Shown: piece after piece, positions 33,513 through 44,850 of the stretch
Layout: each line of letters begins with the position of its first letter
Numbering within the stretch: the first letter of the stretch is position 1
Assembly (NCBI GenBank): GCA_963681505.1
Contig: OY811980.1
Location: 2,280,595-2,344,594, forward strand
DNA: 64,000 bases
From: Eunapius fragilis
Lineage: Eukaryota; Porifera; Demospongiae; Spongillida; Spongillidae
Reading direction: 5' to 3'
Position numbers and translations under genes: made by a program
Notes under the pieces: generated by a model
What the model was told of the DNA's origin: nothing
What the model saw: the letters and a program-made list of their open reading frames with translations, nothing else
Databases searched by the model: none

Positions 33513-35390
33513 ATGAGCTACTGTACATCATCTCAATTGTTCCTTCAGTGGAGCATAGGAGCACTCTCTTATAATGGCATGACACTGCTTTGGCATATAA
33601 ATGAGAGAATCGAATCTGAGCAAAGCTTGTTTAAAACCACAGCCAGAGCCGTTGTTTTAACCTTTGCAATGACATCTTTTTTTCTGGCAGGAAGTAACCA
33701 CACAGCTCAAAACAAGCCTGCCCCAGGAGGTATCCATCCAACTGCTGTTGGAGAATCAATCCGCCATCTAACTGGAAAGTGTCTCTGTGTGGCTTTGAAA
33801 GAAAGGGCTGCTTCCTTCTTTGAGCCATTTCAGTTTGGTGTTGCTTGCCCAAACAGTGCTGAAAAAGCTATTCATGGTTTACGAACTTGCATGGATCAAC
33901 ATTGGTTCAACGATGATTCCAGAGTTTTGAAGATTGACATGAAGAATGGTTTTAGTTTAGTGTCTCCGCCAAGTTCTCCTTTCTGAATGTGCAAAGCACA
34001 TCCCCGAGTTCTTCCCCTGGGTGAGCTGGTGTTACGGCCAACACCCTTTTCTTTTGCTCTCCCTGGATTGCCTGACCTCTGAGTCAGGTGTCCAAAGGGG
34101 ATTCACTGGGCCCGCTCCTGTTTGCACGTGTTTTGAATATCCTTGTCAAAGCCATCTTGGTCTCCTGCTCCAACCTCCTTTATCACCCCTTGTACATTGA
34201 CGATGGTCCTTGCTGGCCCAAGGGCTGCCTTATGCAGGGCTCTCACAGCCCTTCAATCCGAGAGTCCAGCACTGGGAATTTTCATCAATCTGCCTTAATG
34301 TGAAGTCTTCAGTTCCCACTTACTTGACTTGTTTCCATCCAGCATGAGTTCTGATATGCCAAATTTGGTGATTCTAGGTGCTCCCATAGGAGATAAAGAG
34401 TTCTGTTCCAGAGCTTCAAAAATATTGCAAGGTCTGAGTCCCAGCTGGAAGAAGTTGGCCTGATTGATCCTCAGGTTGCCCTAATTTTCCTTCACCTATG
34501 TGGTGCATTTTGCAAGCTTGTTCATTTAACTCATGCAACCCCTAGCTCCCTCATAACGGATGCTCTTGCTGTCTTTGATGTATGTTCAACTGCTTGGTTG
34601 CAACAAGTGATAGTATCAGTGCTGACAATCTTCTTTCATCCTCTTCTGTCTATCAGAAGGCTCTTTCAGAGAAACTGGATGATAACAAGTTCATCCTACT
34701 ACTAAATTGTTCATCAGTGGCAGATAGAGCTCGTCTACTTGCAGTTTCATCTCACTTTGTCACGTCTTGGCTTTTTTTCATTCCTTCTGAGGGTCTTGGG
34801 CTGCACTTGACTGCTCCCATTTTCCCGGTTGCCTTAAATTGGTGGCTTGGTTTAGATACCTCAGGGGGTTCTCAGTGTTCCTTGTGCCCTGGAAGTACAC
34901 TTGACCTTCTCAGCCATCATGCGGTCACATGTAAACATGGATGAGGTGTGGTCACCAGGAACAACAGACTTCGTTACTGCATAGTGGGAGTGTGTCGCTG
35001 AGCCCACACTGGAGTGCGGGTAGGTTGGCAACAAACTTACCCCCAGCCACAGCAAGACCCACCCAGCTGATATACTGATTCCCAACTGCAACAGGGGCAG
35101 GACAGCAGGCTTGGTTTAATCCACAAACCTTATTGGAAGTGGGAGTGACAGCCACTGCTGCCACACTCGCCACTGAAGCGATAAAACATGAAAAAAACGT
35201 GTTATGAGCTGGGATTGGTGTGCATTCCTGTAGTGGCTGAAAGTATGGAGCATGGTGGAAAGAAGCCATGCAACTGTTTTCTGCAATAATTATTGCCTCA
35301 AGAATTGCCACCCTGAGCAGCAAACCTGAATCTGTAACCATGAATGACATTTATGGCCGCCTTCTGGTTAAGGCAAATGCCACATCCATT
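33513..35390 (+). pseudogene. Degenerate reverse transcriptase element
   Basis: Long, frame-broken copy of the family also seen at 3.2 kb. In order: GKCLCVALKERAASFFEPFQ, FGVACPNSAEKAIHGLRTCM, RVLKIDMKNGFSLVS, then SKGDSLGPLLFARVLNILV and LYIDDG (RT palm boxes), IDPQVALIFLHLCGAFCKLV, and GLGLHLTAPIFPVALNWWLG. It continues with CSLCPGSTLDLLSHHAVTCK, a zinc-binding-like CxxC...H...C, and an eroded tail to about 35390. Multiple stops and shifts make it inactive. The order of boxes is recognised from this RT family; its formal name is uncertain to me. Confidence 0.75.
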
Positions 35391-35639
35391 CTAACCTGGT
35401 TAATGTCCCCATCTTATTGATTTGTTGTATGTCCGTGTGTAGATGTTATTATATGCATGTATAATAAAAATAAAAATAAAATAAAATCATTGTTACAAAG
35501 ATAATTGAATACTCGATACAAGAGAATACATGAATGGGAATAAATGCACGTACAGGATTATTATTATTCACACACACACAAAATACACAACGACTATGAC
35601 TGGACAGCTTAATGTCAGCCCTATAGTAGTTAAGCTGTG

Positions 35640-35830
35640 ATGTCAGAGCTGATGCCATATGGATAGCAGTGCCCTTGCATTTGCTCTGACAAGAACCAGG
35701 TTGAGCCTACCATACAGCATTGAGGTGGCATGGGATTTGGAGCAATTTAGCCTAGCCCAGGCGAGAGGCAAGGCGTGAAAGATGAAGGCGAGCTTCAGCT
35801 GCCCTGCAGCCATAAGTTTCAACAACCAAT
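35640..35830 (-). pseudogene. C-terminal fragment of the same RT family, opposite strand
   Basis: ATSMLYGRLNLVLVRANARA matches the eroded tail of the plus-strand copy (NDIYGRLLVKANAT near 35350). Only the last ~60 residues are present. Confidence 0.55.
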
Positions 35831-36119
35831 TGTATGCAAGACCAACCTAGCTCTGAGCACTTAACGAGGCACGTTTCCTTTGTTATGAAACCCAACCAGA
35901 TGATCTAAGTCACAAAAATTTTCTTACATGATAGACCAGGAAGTGTGCAATTTAAGGTGAAGGAAAGTTCCGCACGATCCTGCAGACACACATACTTCAG
36001 TGAGGATACTGCGGTGATGCAACTGTGAGATCAAACGCCGCAGGTTTCCCCAGATCCCGATTTGGCACTAGAACATCAGCTGGCCGAGTGATTAATTCAT
36101 TTTTATTTAGTGTGTTTCT

Positions 36120-36352
36120 GTGTGTGCATTGCTTTGTGCGCACATGTGTCTGTGTGTGATATTAAATAAAAATGACATCACCATCATACGTAGCGACACT
36201 TCAATCGTCAGCTTGACAAGCAAGGCTGGATCACCATCTCCATATGAGGGTGATGATGTGAAAAATGCACACACACACAAGCATACATGCACACACATAG
36301 GCACACACATATGCACACACATACACACACATACACACACATGCACACACAC
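36120..36352. repeat. CA/TG-rich low-complexity sequence
   Basis: Clustered acacacat words at 36265-36350 with an opposing tgtgtgtg stretch at 36110-36155. Confidence 0.8.
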
Positions 36353-36893
36353 TAAATGCCAACATGCTCACAAGTTCATTAGCTAGCTCTTCTTAGTGTC
36401 TGCTTGGAGTGAGGATTAGAATCAACAAGGTACCGTGTGGCTGAGATAGGAGAATGATGGTGGCATGTTCCAGTAAGCACAAGACTTCTGCCCTCTTCTG
36501 AACACTGGCTGGATCCTAAAGAATTTCCCTGTGGCTTTCCCCTATCACTTTCTCCTTTCCATCTCCACTCCTTGTCACCTCTCTGGACTACTTGTGGGAA
36601 GTTGAGGTTTTAAAATGGCTGAATTATAAGTTTCATTTCATGGTGGTGGAAATGAAGTGTTTTATCACAATTAATATATCACCATAAGCAGTCCCAATAA
36701 CCAATAAAAAACTGGTAGAGATGCTGATGTAGACATCTAAGAGTCTGTCAGTATGGACTGTGTGCTACTTCATTGTCTCTGAGTGCATGCATGCAGTTTA
36801 CTATACAGCATGTTCTAGAACTGGGCAGGCCCCCTGAAAATTAGTGAAGGTTGGGGGGGGATATTGAAAAAGGTGAAGTGAATCAGCAATTCA

Positions 36894-37689
36894 TTAACCT
36901 TAATTCTCCAGGTCCAACTCCTACGCGTAGGACCAATATTTGAAAATTCATTATAAATAGAAATGCAGTTTTTTGGGCATCCATGTCTCTAATCCTGTTT
37001 GATGTGTCTATCGTGCAAAATTTACCAATTGCCAGTCTATTTTTTAAATCACACCCTTGGTTACACGATGCTAATAAACAGATACGGTTCTTAAAAATGC
37101 ATTATGTAGAGAATTTAATTGTCACAGAAAAAAGTACGACAAGTATAACTTTTTTTGAATGTTTTTTGAAGCATGATGTGTGTGCTACTATATAAATCCT
37201 ATGGCAGTGTTTTTACTCTAATTAGTTTTGCCATTTTTACCGAAAACACACTGTACGTTTTCAAGATTTTGTCCATTCACTTGGCTATTCCCGCAACATG
37301 CGTCTGACAAATACCTATCGTTCATAAGCTTGTGGAGCTAGCAATTTCCAAATCTACAATGTATTTTTCATATGCTTAGTGCAAAAGACCTGTCTTACTA
37401 CCCCCCCCCCCCCCCTCTTCTTTTAACATGTTGCTCTGATCTTCCCAACATTACTTCTTAGTACTTTAAGTTGCTTTGCGATTTACCGCAAATACATCTT
37501 TTAGCAATGCATTATTGATTGTATTTGACAATCTTTGAGAATTGCAAGAAAGTAAAAATATTTTCTGAACCATTTCTACAGTACAATGAGATTTTGGTTT
37601 GTTCTTAGATCATATGAGTTTGCAAAAAACCTGCGTCCTACACGTAGGACGATAATCTACGCGTAGGATGACGGGAGATTAAAGTTTAA
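36894..37689. mobile_element. piggyBac-like non-autonomous element (TTAA-flanked)
   Basis: Flanked by TTAA at 36894-36897 and 37686-37689. Inner ends are inverted repeats: CCTTAATTCTCC at the left; ACTTTAATCTCC read inward from the right. Each end is followed by palindromic CCTACGCGTAGG-type words (one near 36922, two near 37634-37670). TTAA duplication and C-rich TIRs are the piggyBac signature. No transposase seen. Confidence 0.55.
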
Positions 37690-38072
37690 CTCAAATAGTC
37701 TAAGGTCAAGACCAATCCAAAGTATAAAAGCACAAGGTGTGGTACCTATAACAAGGTTTCATTATTGTAACCTGAAAATTTGATTTGGACTCACAAAGAG
37801 AAGTCTGACAAGCACATACCAATGCACAGAACACCCAAAATTGTGATTGTATGTGCAGGCCAATGAGTAAATATGTCTAGACCATGACAGTGGACAGACA
37901 TATCATGCATTATAATAATAAACATATTATACAGAGGAATTGAAGCTAGTACACTTGAGGCCATCACTTGATTAGGCTTACATGGGCATACAGTATCTAC
38001 CGCACTGACTGTAATCATGCATGGTGATATTTTACGCCGCAGATTGAAATATGGCTGTATAGCCCTATTGTT

Positions 38073-38187
38073 GCTTCTTCTTCTTCTTCCTCCTCCTCCT
38101 CCTCCTCCTCCTCCTCCTCCTCCTCCTCCTCCTCCTCCTCCTCCTCCTCCTCCTCCTCCTCCTCCTCCTCCTCCTCCTCCTCCTCCT
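38073..38187. repeat. (CTC/TCC)n trinucleotide repeat
   Basis: About 100 bp of pure tcc repeat preceded by ttc repeats. Frames across it encode poly-Glu, poly-Gly, poly-Arg or poly-Pro and are not genes. Confidence 0.95.
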
Positions 38188-40215
38188 GACGTAAGCCCAC
38201 TGAAGGGACCACTGACACCCATGAAGATGAATGAGGGGCTGAAACAGACAGGAGACTGGCTTTGTCAGCTGGGCAGGATGCTCCCAACAAAGATTTGAAT
38301 TAATCCTCACCAATCTTGCTGGACAGCTCTCGCTGACTGATGGGGGAAGTGAGGGCAGACTCAGCCGTGATTGCATGATGTGAGGAGACCTTGGAGTTAT
38401 AGGCTATGACTGCCTGCTGAAGATGGTGATTGTTGGATTGGCCCAGGTCTGATGAGGAAAGCGAGGCAATAAAGGCAGCGGCGGCATGGCAAGAGGCCTA
38501 AGCCCCCGAATCTCAAAGGACACTAGGGCATCTGAAGCCAAACTAGGAGCGGAATTCATCAGGGTGAAATTTTTCATGAGGTACTCGTGAGGGTGAAATT
38601 TTTCATGAAGTATCTCGCGCAACTCTGGCGGACAATATTTTCTGCACGGTTATTCTTTTTTGCCTCAGAACAGGCCTTGTGACTTTAAAATCAGACGTGC
38701 AAATCAAGTAAAACAGTACAGTCACTAGGAAACATAGCGCAGAACGTCTAAATAAATGTCAATTCCATAATTATGACTCCTAGCCACTAGGTTTTTGATC
38801 ATTAAACACAGGTCTTCAGACATCTCCATCTTCCTCCATCTCTGGCAGAGGGCCTTCATAATCTATGCCATATAATTTTATAACTGAAAGACATTTGTGC
38901 ATCATAAAAAAATGGATGGTAGGTTATATTAATCTTAGTAATAAAATACAGTATACTATATATAATTATGATCAACAATAAGAGAGATGGACTGGAAACT
39001 AGACTAAGAGTACAATAAAACATTACAGGCTACAAATAGTCAGTTATGTCCTATGAATCTTCAACAATTGATCCCCTGTGACAGGAGTACCCGTGAGTTG
39101 GCTCAAAGTAAGGCTAAGCTGGCCACACAATTGACGAATGGCATGAGAGTGGAGGCTAGGCAAGTCGCTAGGTGTGACAAGTTATGCATGGCTTCTGCAG
39201 CCCCCTAACTACCATAAGTCCCTACTGTGATGGGGGATACATGAACAGTCAAGCTCTAAGCATTTGGCATTATTGGAATTGCGTTTTGCGCACCTCAGCC
39301 GCCAGAGCTGCAGATCCACCTGTCACACTCGCTACTAGTAATGTGTTAGCTTGAATTTAGTGTAAATGTGACGGTGAGATCAAAGGCTGTAGTTTGCCCA
39401 AATCCCAATGAGGAATGAGGAATGAGGGTGTTCTTCATGCCCCACACCACTTTCTGCTTCAACAAGGGGACCCAGACATAGATATAGACAATAATTTACA
39501 ACATTCTGCTCGTACATATTGCTAGGCCACTGCATGACCAATACAATATTTGGACTCCCGTCGAAATAATAACATGTAAATGTAATCTTGAAAAATTTCA
39601 GTACCATATGACAATGTGCCATTAGAAGTGTTTTCAATGACATGAATGCCACATGGCCGACTGTACTCCAACTAGTAAAGATGCCATATTAGTCAGTCAC
39701 TCTCTGAATTTCAAGATGTTCTGGCAATGCACTATACGTGGGACCCACAAGGGCTCCCATCAAGATGTAATGGATGTAATATGCTGCATACGCTATCTCA
39801 TTTATCAACAACCTTCAGGAAGTTCTTAGTTTACACCACTTAGAAGAAAATGTTTTGTTTTTTCTAAATGAATATCATCAATCCCTATAGCGCATGGGAC
39901 TGTGTAAAGAATGGGCTGGTAAATTAGCTCTTGAGTCCAGACCCTGTACCATATACCCCTTTAAAGTTGGTAGAATAGGACATAAGTTAAACAATGTATA
40001 AAGGGAGCAAGGTTGTTGGAAAAGATTAGGAAAATCAAAATACTTAACGTGCATAAAAGTAATGGAACCAACAGAAGATGGCCTGCGACAGTGTCCTGCT
40101 TAGTTACATTCTCTTTTTCAAAATTTTCAGGACACGCAAAAGAAATGTAAGCTTGCATGACCGTAATATTTTTAAATAAAATTGATTGACACTACAATTG
40201 GATAATACTGACTAG

Positions 40216-41692
40216 CTATAGAGTTGGGTAGATAGCATCTGTAGCAATCCCACACTGGTTGTACTTGTTCCTGACCATCAGGATGTACCCATTATCTCCC
40301 CAGTTCTTGCTCCAGCTGGATGAGACACAGCGAAAAGAGAGTACATGAACTCCAACGTTTTTTTTCTCTTCAGTGTGCTCACCTGTTCTTTACAAGCCAG
40401 TAGTCCTTCCCATTGTATGACCCATAACCCGTCACCAACATGGCATGGTTGAGTTTGGTGTTGGAGCAGCTTGAAGAGTCAAACACTCCACTTTGGTAGA
40501 ACTATGTGAAAACATGTCATCATGTCATAGTGAAAGTTTATCTACTGTACTATATCAGTACACTGGGTAGGGGAAAAAAGCATAAATGTGTTACAGGAGT
40601 ATTCAGTGTCTACCAATATAATACACCATTTGCATTGTTTTCATATGCACCAATCAAGTTTATTTTTAAAGAAAGCTTACCCTGAATGCATTGGTGTTTG
40701 CATCCACAGCAACAGCAACAGGTCCCACTGTTGCCACGGCAGCCAAAAGGTCAGACTCACTGCCAGAAGTAATGCTTATGACCCCCGTAGCAGATGCACC
40801 AGAGTTTTTGCTGTTGTACTGGCATGACGATTGCTATGCATGGGCAAGAGGTAAGTAAATATGGTGTTGAAGATTGCATGGGAGGGACTTGCCTTTCCTT
40901 GAAAACTGTAGCTGCTCTCTGTGTCAATGCCACCGTTATCAATGACATATTTCAATGCAGTGTATGTGTCTCCACCACTGCAACCATGGTTACCATATGG
41001 TACTGAGATAAAGGATTAACCAGTGTTAATTAGCCACATATCAATTCTGGGAATCGGTGTACCTGAGCAATCGATAATGTTTTGTTCACTGAGTGTGGTC
41101 TGCTTGTCATTGGCCAAGGCACTAGCTCCTTCAAGAGCTCCAGTAGCTGCAAAGGCATAGCTGGCACCACATTGACCCTGCATTACACAGAGGTTATTTT
41201 TAAAATGATATTTGTTTACACAGCAGGGTATGTTGTCAAGCAACTCACCTGGTATTTGACACTGGTGACTGCCCCCTTAGTCCTCCAGTCTATAGAGTCA
41301 ACATATTTCACTCCTCTAGGAGCTCTGAATGCATTCAGTACACGGTGTGTATAGTTTCCTGCATCGTGTGTCAGGTACATTTGTGTATATTCCTCTGTGC
41401 TCTAATTGGAGAGGATGGTGATGATGTCATATATGTGCATTTTGTCTAAACAATGTACCAAGTCTCCAAGGTGATTCATGGCAAGGGTGTAGCCAAAGGC
41501 ATCAGAGTGTATGTTATGTTCTTCAATGTATTTCTTGTTCGACAGCCAAATGGCATGACGTTCAACTTCTTCCAGTTCAGAGAAGTAGCTCTTTTGATGT
41601 TGGCCCTTCCAGAGGTGCCACTCTTCCACAAATGCATGGGAATATACCACAGAAAACAGGCTGGCAAAACTCAGAAGTAAGGTGATTTTCAT
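40216..41692 (-). CDS. Silicatein C (cathepsin L-like, Ser-type), complete
   Basis: Exons 41459-41692, 41249-41401, 41063-41177, 40893-41002, 40681-40833, 40383-40501, 40216-40315; 327 residues. Every exon length equals that of A and B. Active-site [10 protein letters not shown] with Ser replacing Cys; KLNHAM and VKNSW intact; ends DAIYPTL where A has DALYPTL. The GC donor of intron 4 is shared with A and B. TATAAAAG lies at 41815-41822 on the minus strand. Divergent from silicatein D, with 3.2 kb between starts. Function as for A. Confidence 0.95.
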
Positions 41693-41814
41693 TTCTGTAC
41701 TCAATGAAGGGGTTCCCCACATATAATCTCCACACCTCTTTTGTTGCATTAGAACTTACTTTGCTTAGCAGCTATTCCACACAACAGGAATGGTTTAACT
41801 GTTAGAATGCACTG

Positions 41815-41822
41815 CTTTTATA
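41815..41822 (-). promoter_or_regulatory. TATA box of silicatein C
   Basis: TATAAAAG at the position conserved with copies A and B. Confidence 0.7.
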
Positions 41823-43411
41823 TTCCTTTGGCCTTTTGAACATACCTGATCAACAGCTCCTTTAAGGTTGAGTTTGTATGGGTAATGAATACCCTCTTTT
41901 GTGTTAACAACATGGATATATGAAAGGGTGCTATCTCCAATCCCATACATACCATCATAATGCTTCTCATGTATGCATGCAATTATTCCAAGGTGTTTTC
42001 ACCGGATTGTTTGGAGCCCTCCATAGGTGTGATATTCACCCTCAACTACTGGTCAATGATATTTTGAATCATCAGGTTTGCATCTCATCATGTAATGTTG
42101 GTGTGCATCCCATTGTGTGATTATGTGTGGTTGGTGTCCATTCCATCATGGGATGTTGTCCATCATGTGATGTTGGTGTGCATCCCATCATGTGATGCTT
42201 GGTAGGTGTCTAAACTTGCCACACTCTGCTTCGGTGCAAACAATCCTTCTGAACTTTGTTCAAAATGGCTATCATAGTTGACATGTTGTCAGGACTACTT
42301 TGAGTTTTTTTTGTCAAGAAAAAGTCTTTGGCATGTGTAAAAAAAAAAAGTACTTCATGAGTATTGTATGTTTTGCCAAGTGCATAGTTCAAGTGCATTT
42401 ATTGAAATAAGTAATCTAGTATTTTGAACAATAATAATATCTGCATGGTAGAAATGAAATATAGGTCAGCCCAAGCAACATTATAATTCATACAAAGCTA
42501 TGCATTTGTGTTATGTCCAATGTACTATCATATAATCATAACTAGAGCACAATATCATATCTTTATACAATAGTGACAGCCTTCAAGAGATACAAATGTT
42601 TAGAGAGATTTTTTATTCTTTCTGCTTTGGCAATTATGTTCCGTCAATATGTGACTAGAAATGCAGTTACTAGGACACTTCTTCGCAAAAGATGCATGAA
42701 TCTTCAGCCGGGAATTCGTATTCATTGCAGCTTATATTACATGCACATAATCCAGATATATATTGTATCAAATATGTATAATATAACAAATTGGATACTG
42801 AACTTTTGTTTATAAATACAATCCATACATTTATGTTTACTGTAGTCATCATCTTCAATGTTTATTTCCTTCTACTTATTATAACTATAACTAGTATGGT
42901 TTGGAAGACAGTAACACACAATGGTTACAATGAAAAGATCGCATGGAGGGTGGTGAAGGTCAAGAATACCAATCATTGTTGGCATTCTTGTTTATTATGT
43001 AGTGTGTAAAGTATGCAATATTTATTGTGTATGCTCAATGATCCATGTGTAACAAGTAACCTGCATTACATATGCAAATAAATATTAAGTGTATTCACAG
43101 ATAATTCAGTGTGCATCGTGTGCTTCCAATTTGCACAATGTATATTAAAATTTTCATATGGGGCAGTGTCCTGCAAAATCACCCTTGTGGTACTTTTTCA
43201 AAATTTCCAGGACATGAACGCTTGCATTGAAATGTGGCTAATTATAAGTTCAGTGTCTTATAACTTTATGATGGATAGTCCAATTTAGGATGCGTAAGGA
43301 TCATTTGATAGAAGCTCTTTGGAGTTCGCTAAAAATCAAAAAGTTTGAACACTTGAAAAATTACCCAGAAGGGTGATTTTGCTAGACACTGTCCCATATG
43401 ATTGGACATAA

Positions 43412-44355
43412 TAAGGTCATCTCTCATTTGCCATATTTTGAATGCCTGTAGTAGGCAAGCCTTTGATTCATCACATAGTGATTCAGCCGATAGCAAGGGA
43501 AGAGTAAATTTTGACTTGCTTACCTTACATCAGGGAGGAAATTTTCACTTTTCACCCGTCTCAGTGAGGGAGACATTCTCAGAGTGGAGTGAAAAGGAAA
43601 CAAAACAGGTTCTTGGAGGAAAGGGGAAGGATGGAGAATTATACAGCTGAGAGCAGCACGTGGGAGGGAAGGAAAAATATGGTTATGGAGATATTGATTA
43701 AATGCTGCTTGGAAAAAGGCTTGCACTTTTTTCTATCAGTGCTGGTTTGAACCACTACAATGACCTCAAAATGGTTTGGACACCTTGTTTTCATTTCTCA
43801 CTGCTAAGAACAAACGACCCTTATAATTAGCAATTGCAACAATACAATTATACTCTACAATTGCAATCATAGGTGAGTTAATAAAAGTGAAGAAAAAAAG
43901 CATTTCATATTATTCTAGCGTGAAAATAGTTAGTGTTCCATTTCGAACCGAACATCAACCAGTTCATGATTGCCAAGTAAAAATGATGGCTGTTGTATTA
44001 GCTGTTAACTAGCTAATTGATTCCAATCCAAAGTATGGCTTATTTTAAATATATAAAGTAAGCTTGTGTTGGTTAATTTGAAAGGTGCAATTTGGGTTTC
44101 TATAAGAGAGATGCAGAGCTCGCTTGCCAGAAAAGAGGTGCTAATAACGAACAAGTACACCTGGGCTTATGATCTGAAGAGGAAAAAAACATCAATATCA
44201 CAAATCACAACTAAACATATTAATCCAGCAAGGTTGAATCACTTACAATACTGTAATTGGTATTTTACAAATGTATGAAGTAGTCCTATACCCCAGACCA
44301 ATTTGAATGAGATGCCTTTTAGAGTATTCATTCTCCAGACATGACCCATAAAAAG
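43412..44355. other. Intergenic between duplicon C and silicatein D
   Basis: No exon recognised; AT-rich. Confidence 0.4.
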
Positions 44356-44620
44356 AAAAGTTAAAAATGTTTTGACACCATGTAAAAAGCCAATACACCT
44401 CACACTTTTAAAGGAAAAAATGTTTCAACACCATGTAAAACCCAATACACCATCACACTTAAAAGTTAAAAATGTTTTGACACCATGTAAAACCCAATAT
44501 ACCATCGCACTTAAAAGTTAAAAATGTTTTGACACCATGTAAAACCCAATATACCCTCGCACTTAAAAGTTAAAAATGTTTTGACACCATGTAAAAAGCC
44601 AATACATCATCACATCATAA
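44356..44620. repeat. 52-bp tandem repeat upstream of silicatein D
   Basis: Five units centred on gttaaaaatgttttgacacc followed by atgtaaaacccaatata. The array ends about 90 bp before the TATA box at 44711. It is absent from the A, B and C promoters. Confidence 0.9.
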
Positions 44621-44710
44621 ACCATAAAAATAAGTGTGGTGCAGTATTACAAAACACAGGTCATTATAAAGAAAACACTGACTACTTGAAGCTCAATGGA
44701 CCTGCATAGG

Positions 44711-44718
44711 TATAAAAG
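44711..44718 (+). promoter_or_regulatory. TATA box of silicatein D
   Basis: TATAAAAG in ataggtataaaagcaagcc. A 5' UTR intron (gaaaacga before gtaagt; acceptor actatag two nt before the ATG) parallels the other copies. Confidence 0.7.
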
Positions 44719-44850
44719 CAAGCCACTCAAACAAGTGCTCTCGTTTCATGATTGTGAAGCAACAGAGTAATAACAGAAAACGAGTAAGTTCTCATATCAG
44801 TTAAAGCTCTACCCAAAATACATTTGATGCCCTTCTCAATGACTATAGAA

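Larger units (their letters stand above)
38561..43411. repeat. Silicatein duplicon C
   Basis: Matches duplicon A (5254-9290) in direct orientation up to about 42465, and duplicon B (12164-16103) inverted from 39469 to 43411. It is the longest copy and covers both. It begins inside a short 39-bp minisatellite array (38563-38625). Confidence 0.9.

Noticed and set aside
37791..38376. Frames with long poly-Gly, poly-Glu, poly-Arg or poly-Pro
   Set aside because: They read through the (TCC)n trinucleotide repeat.
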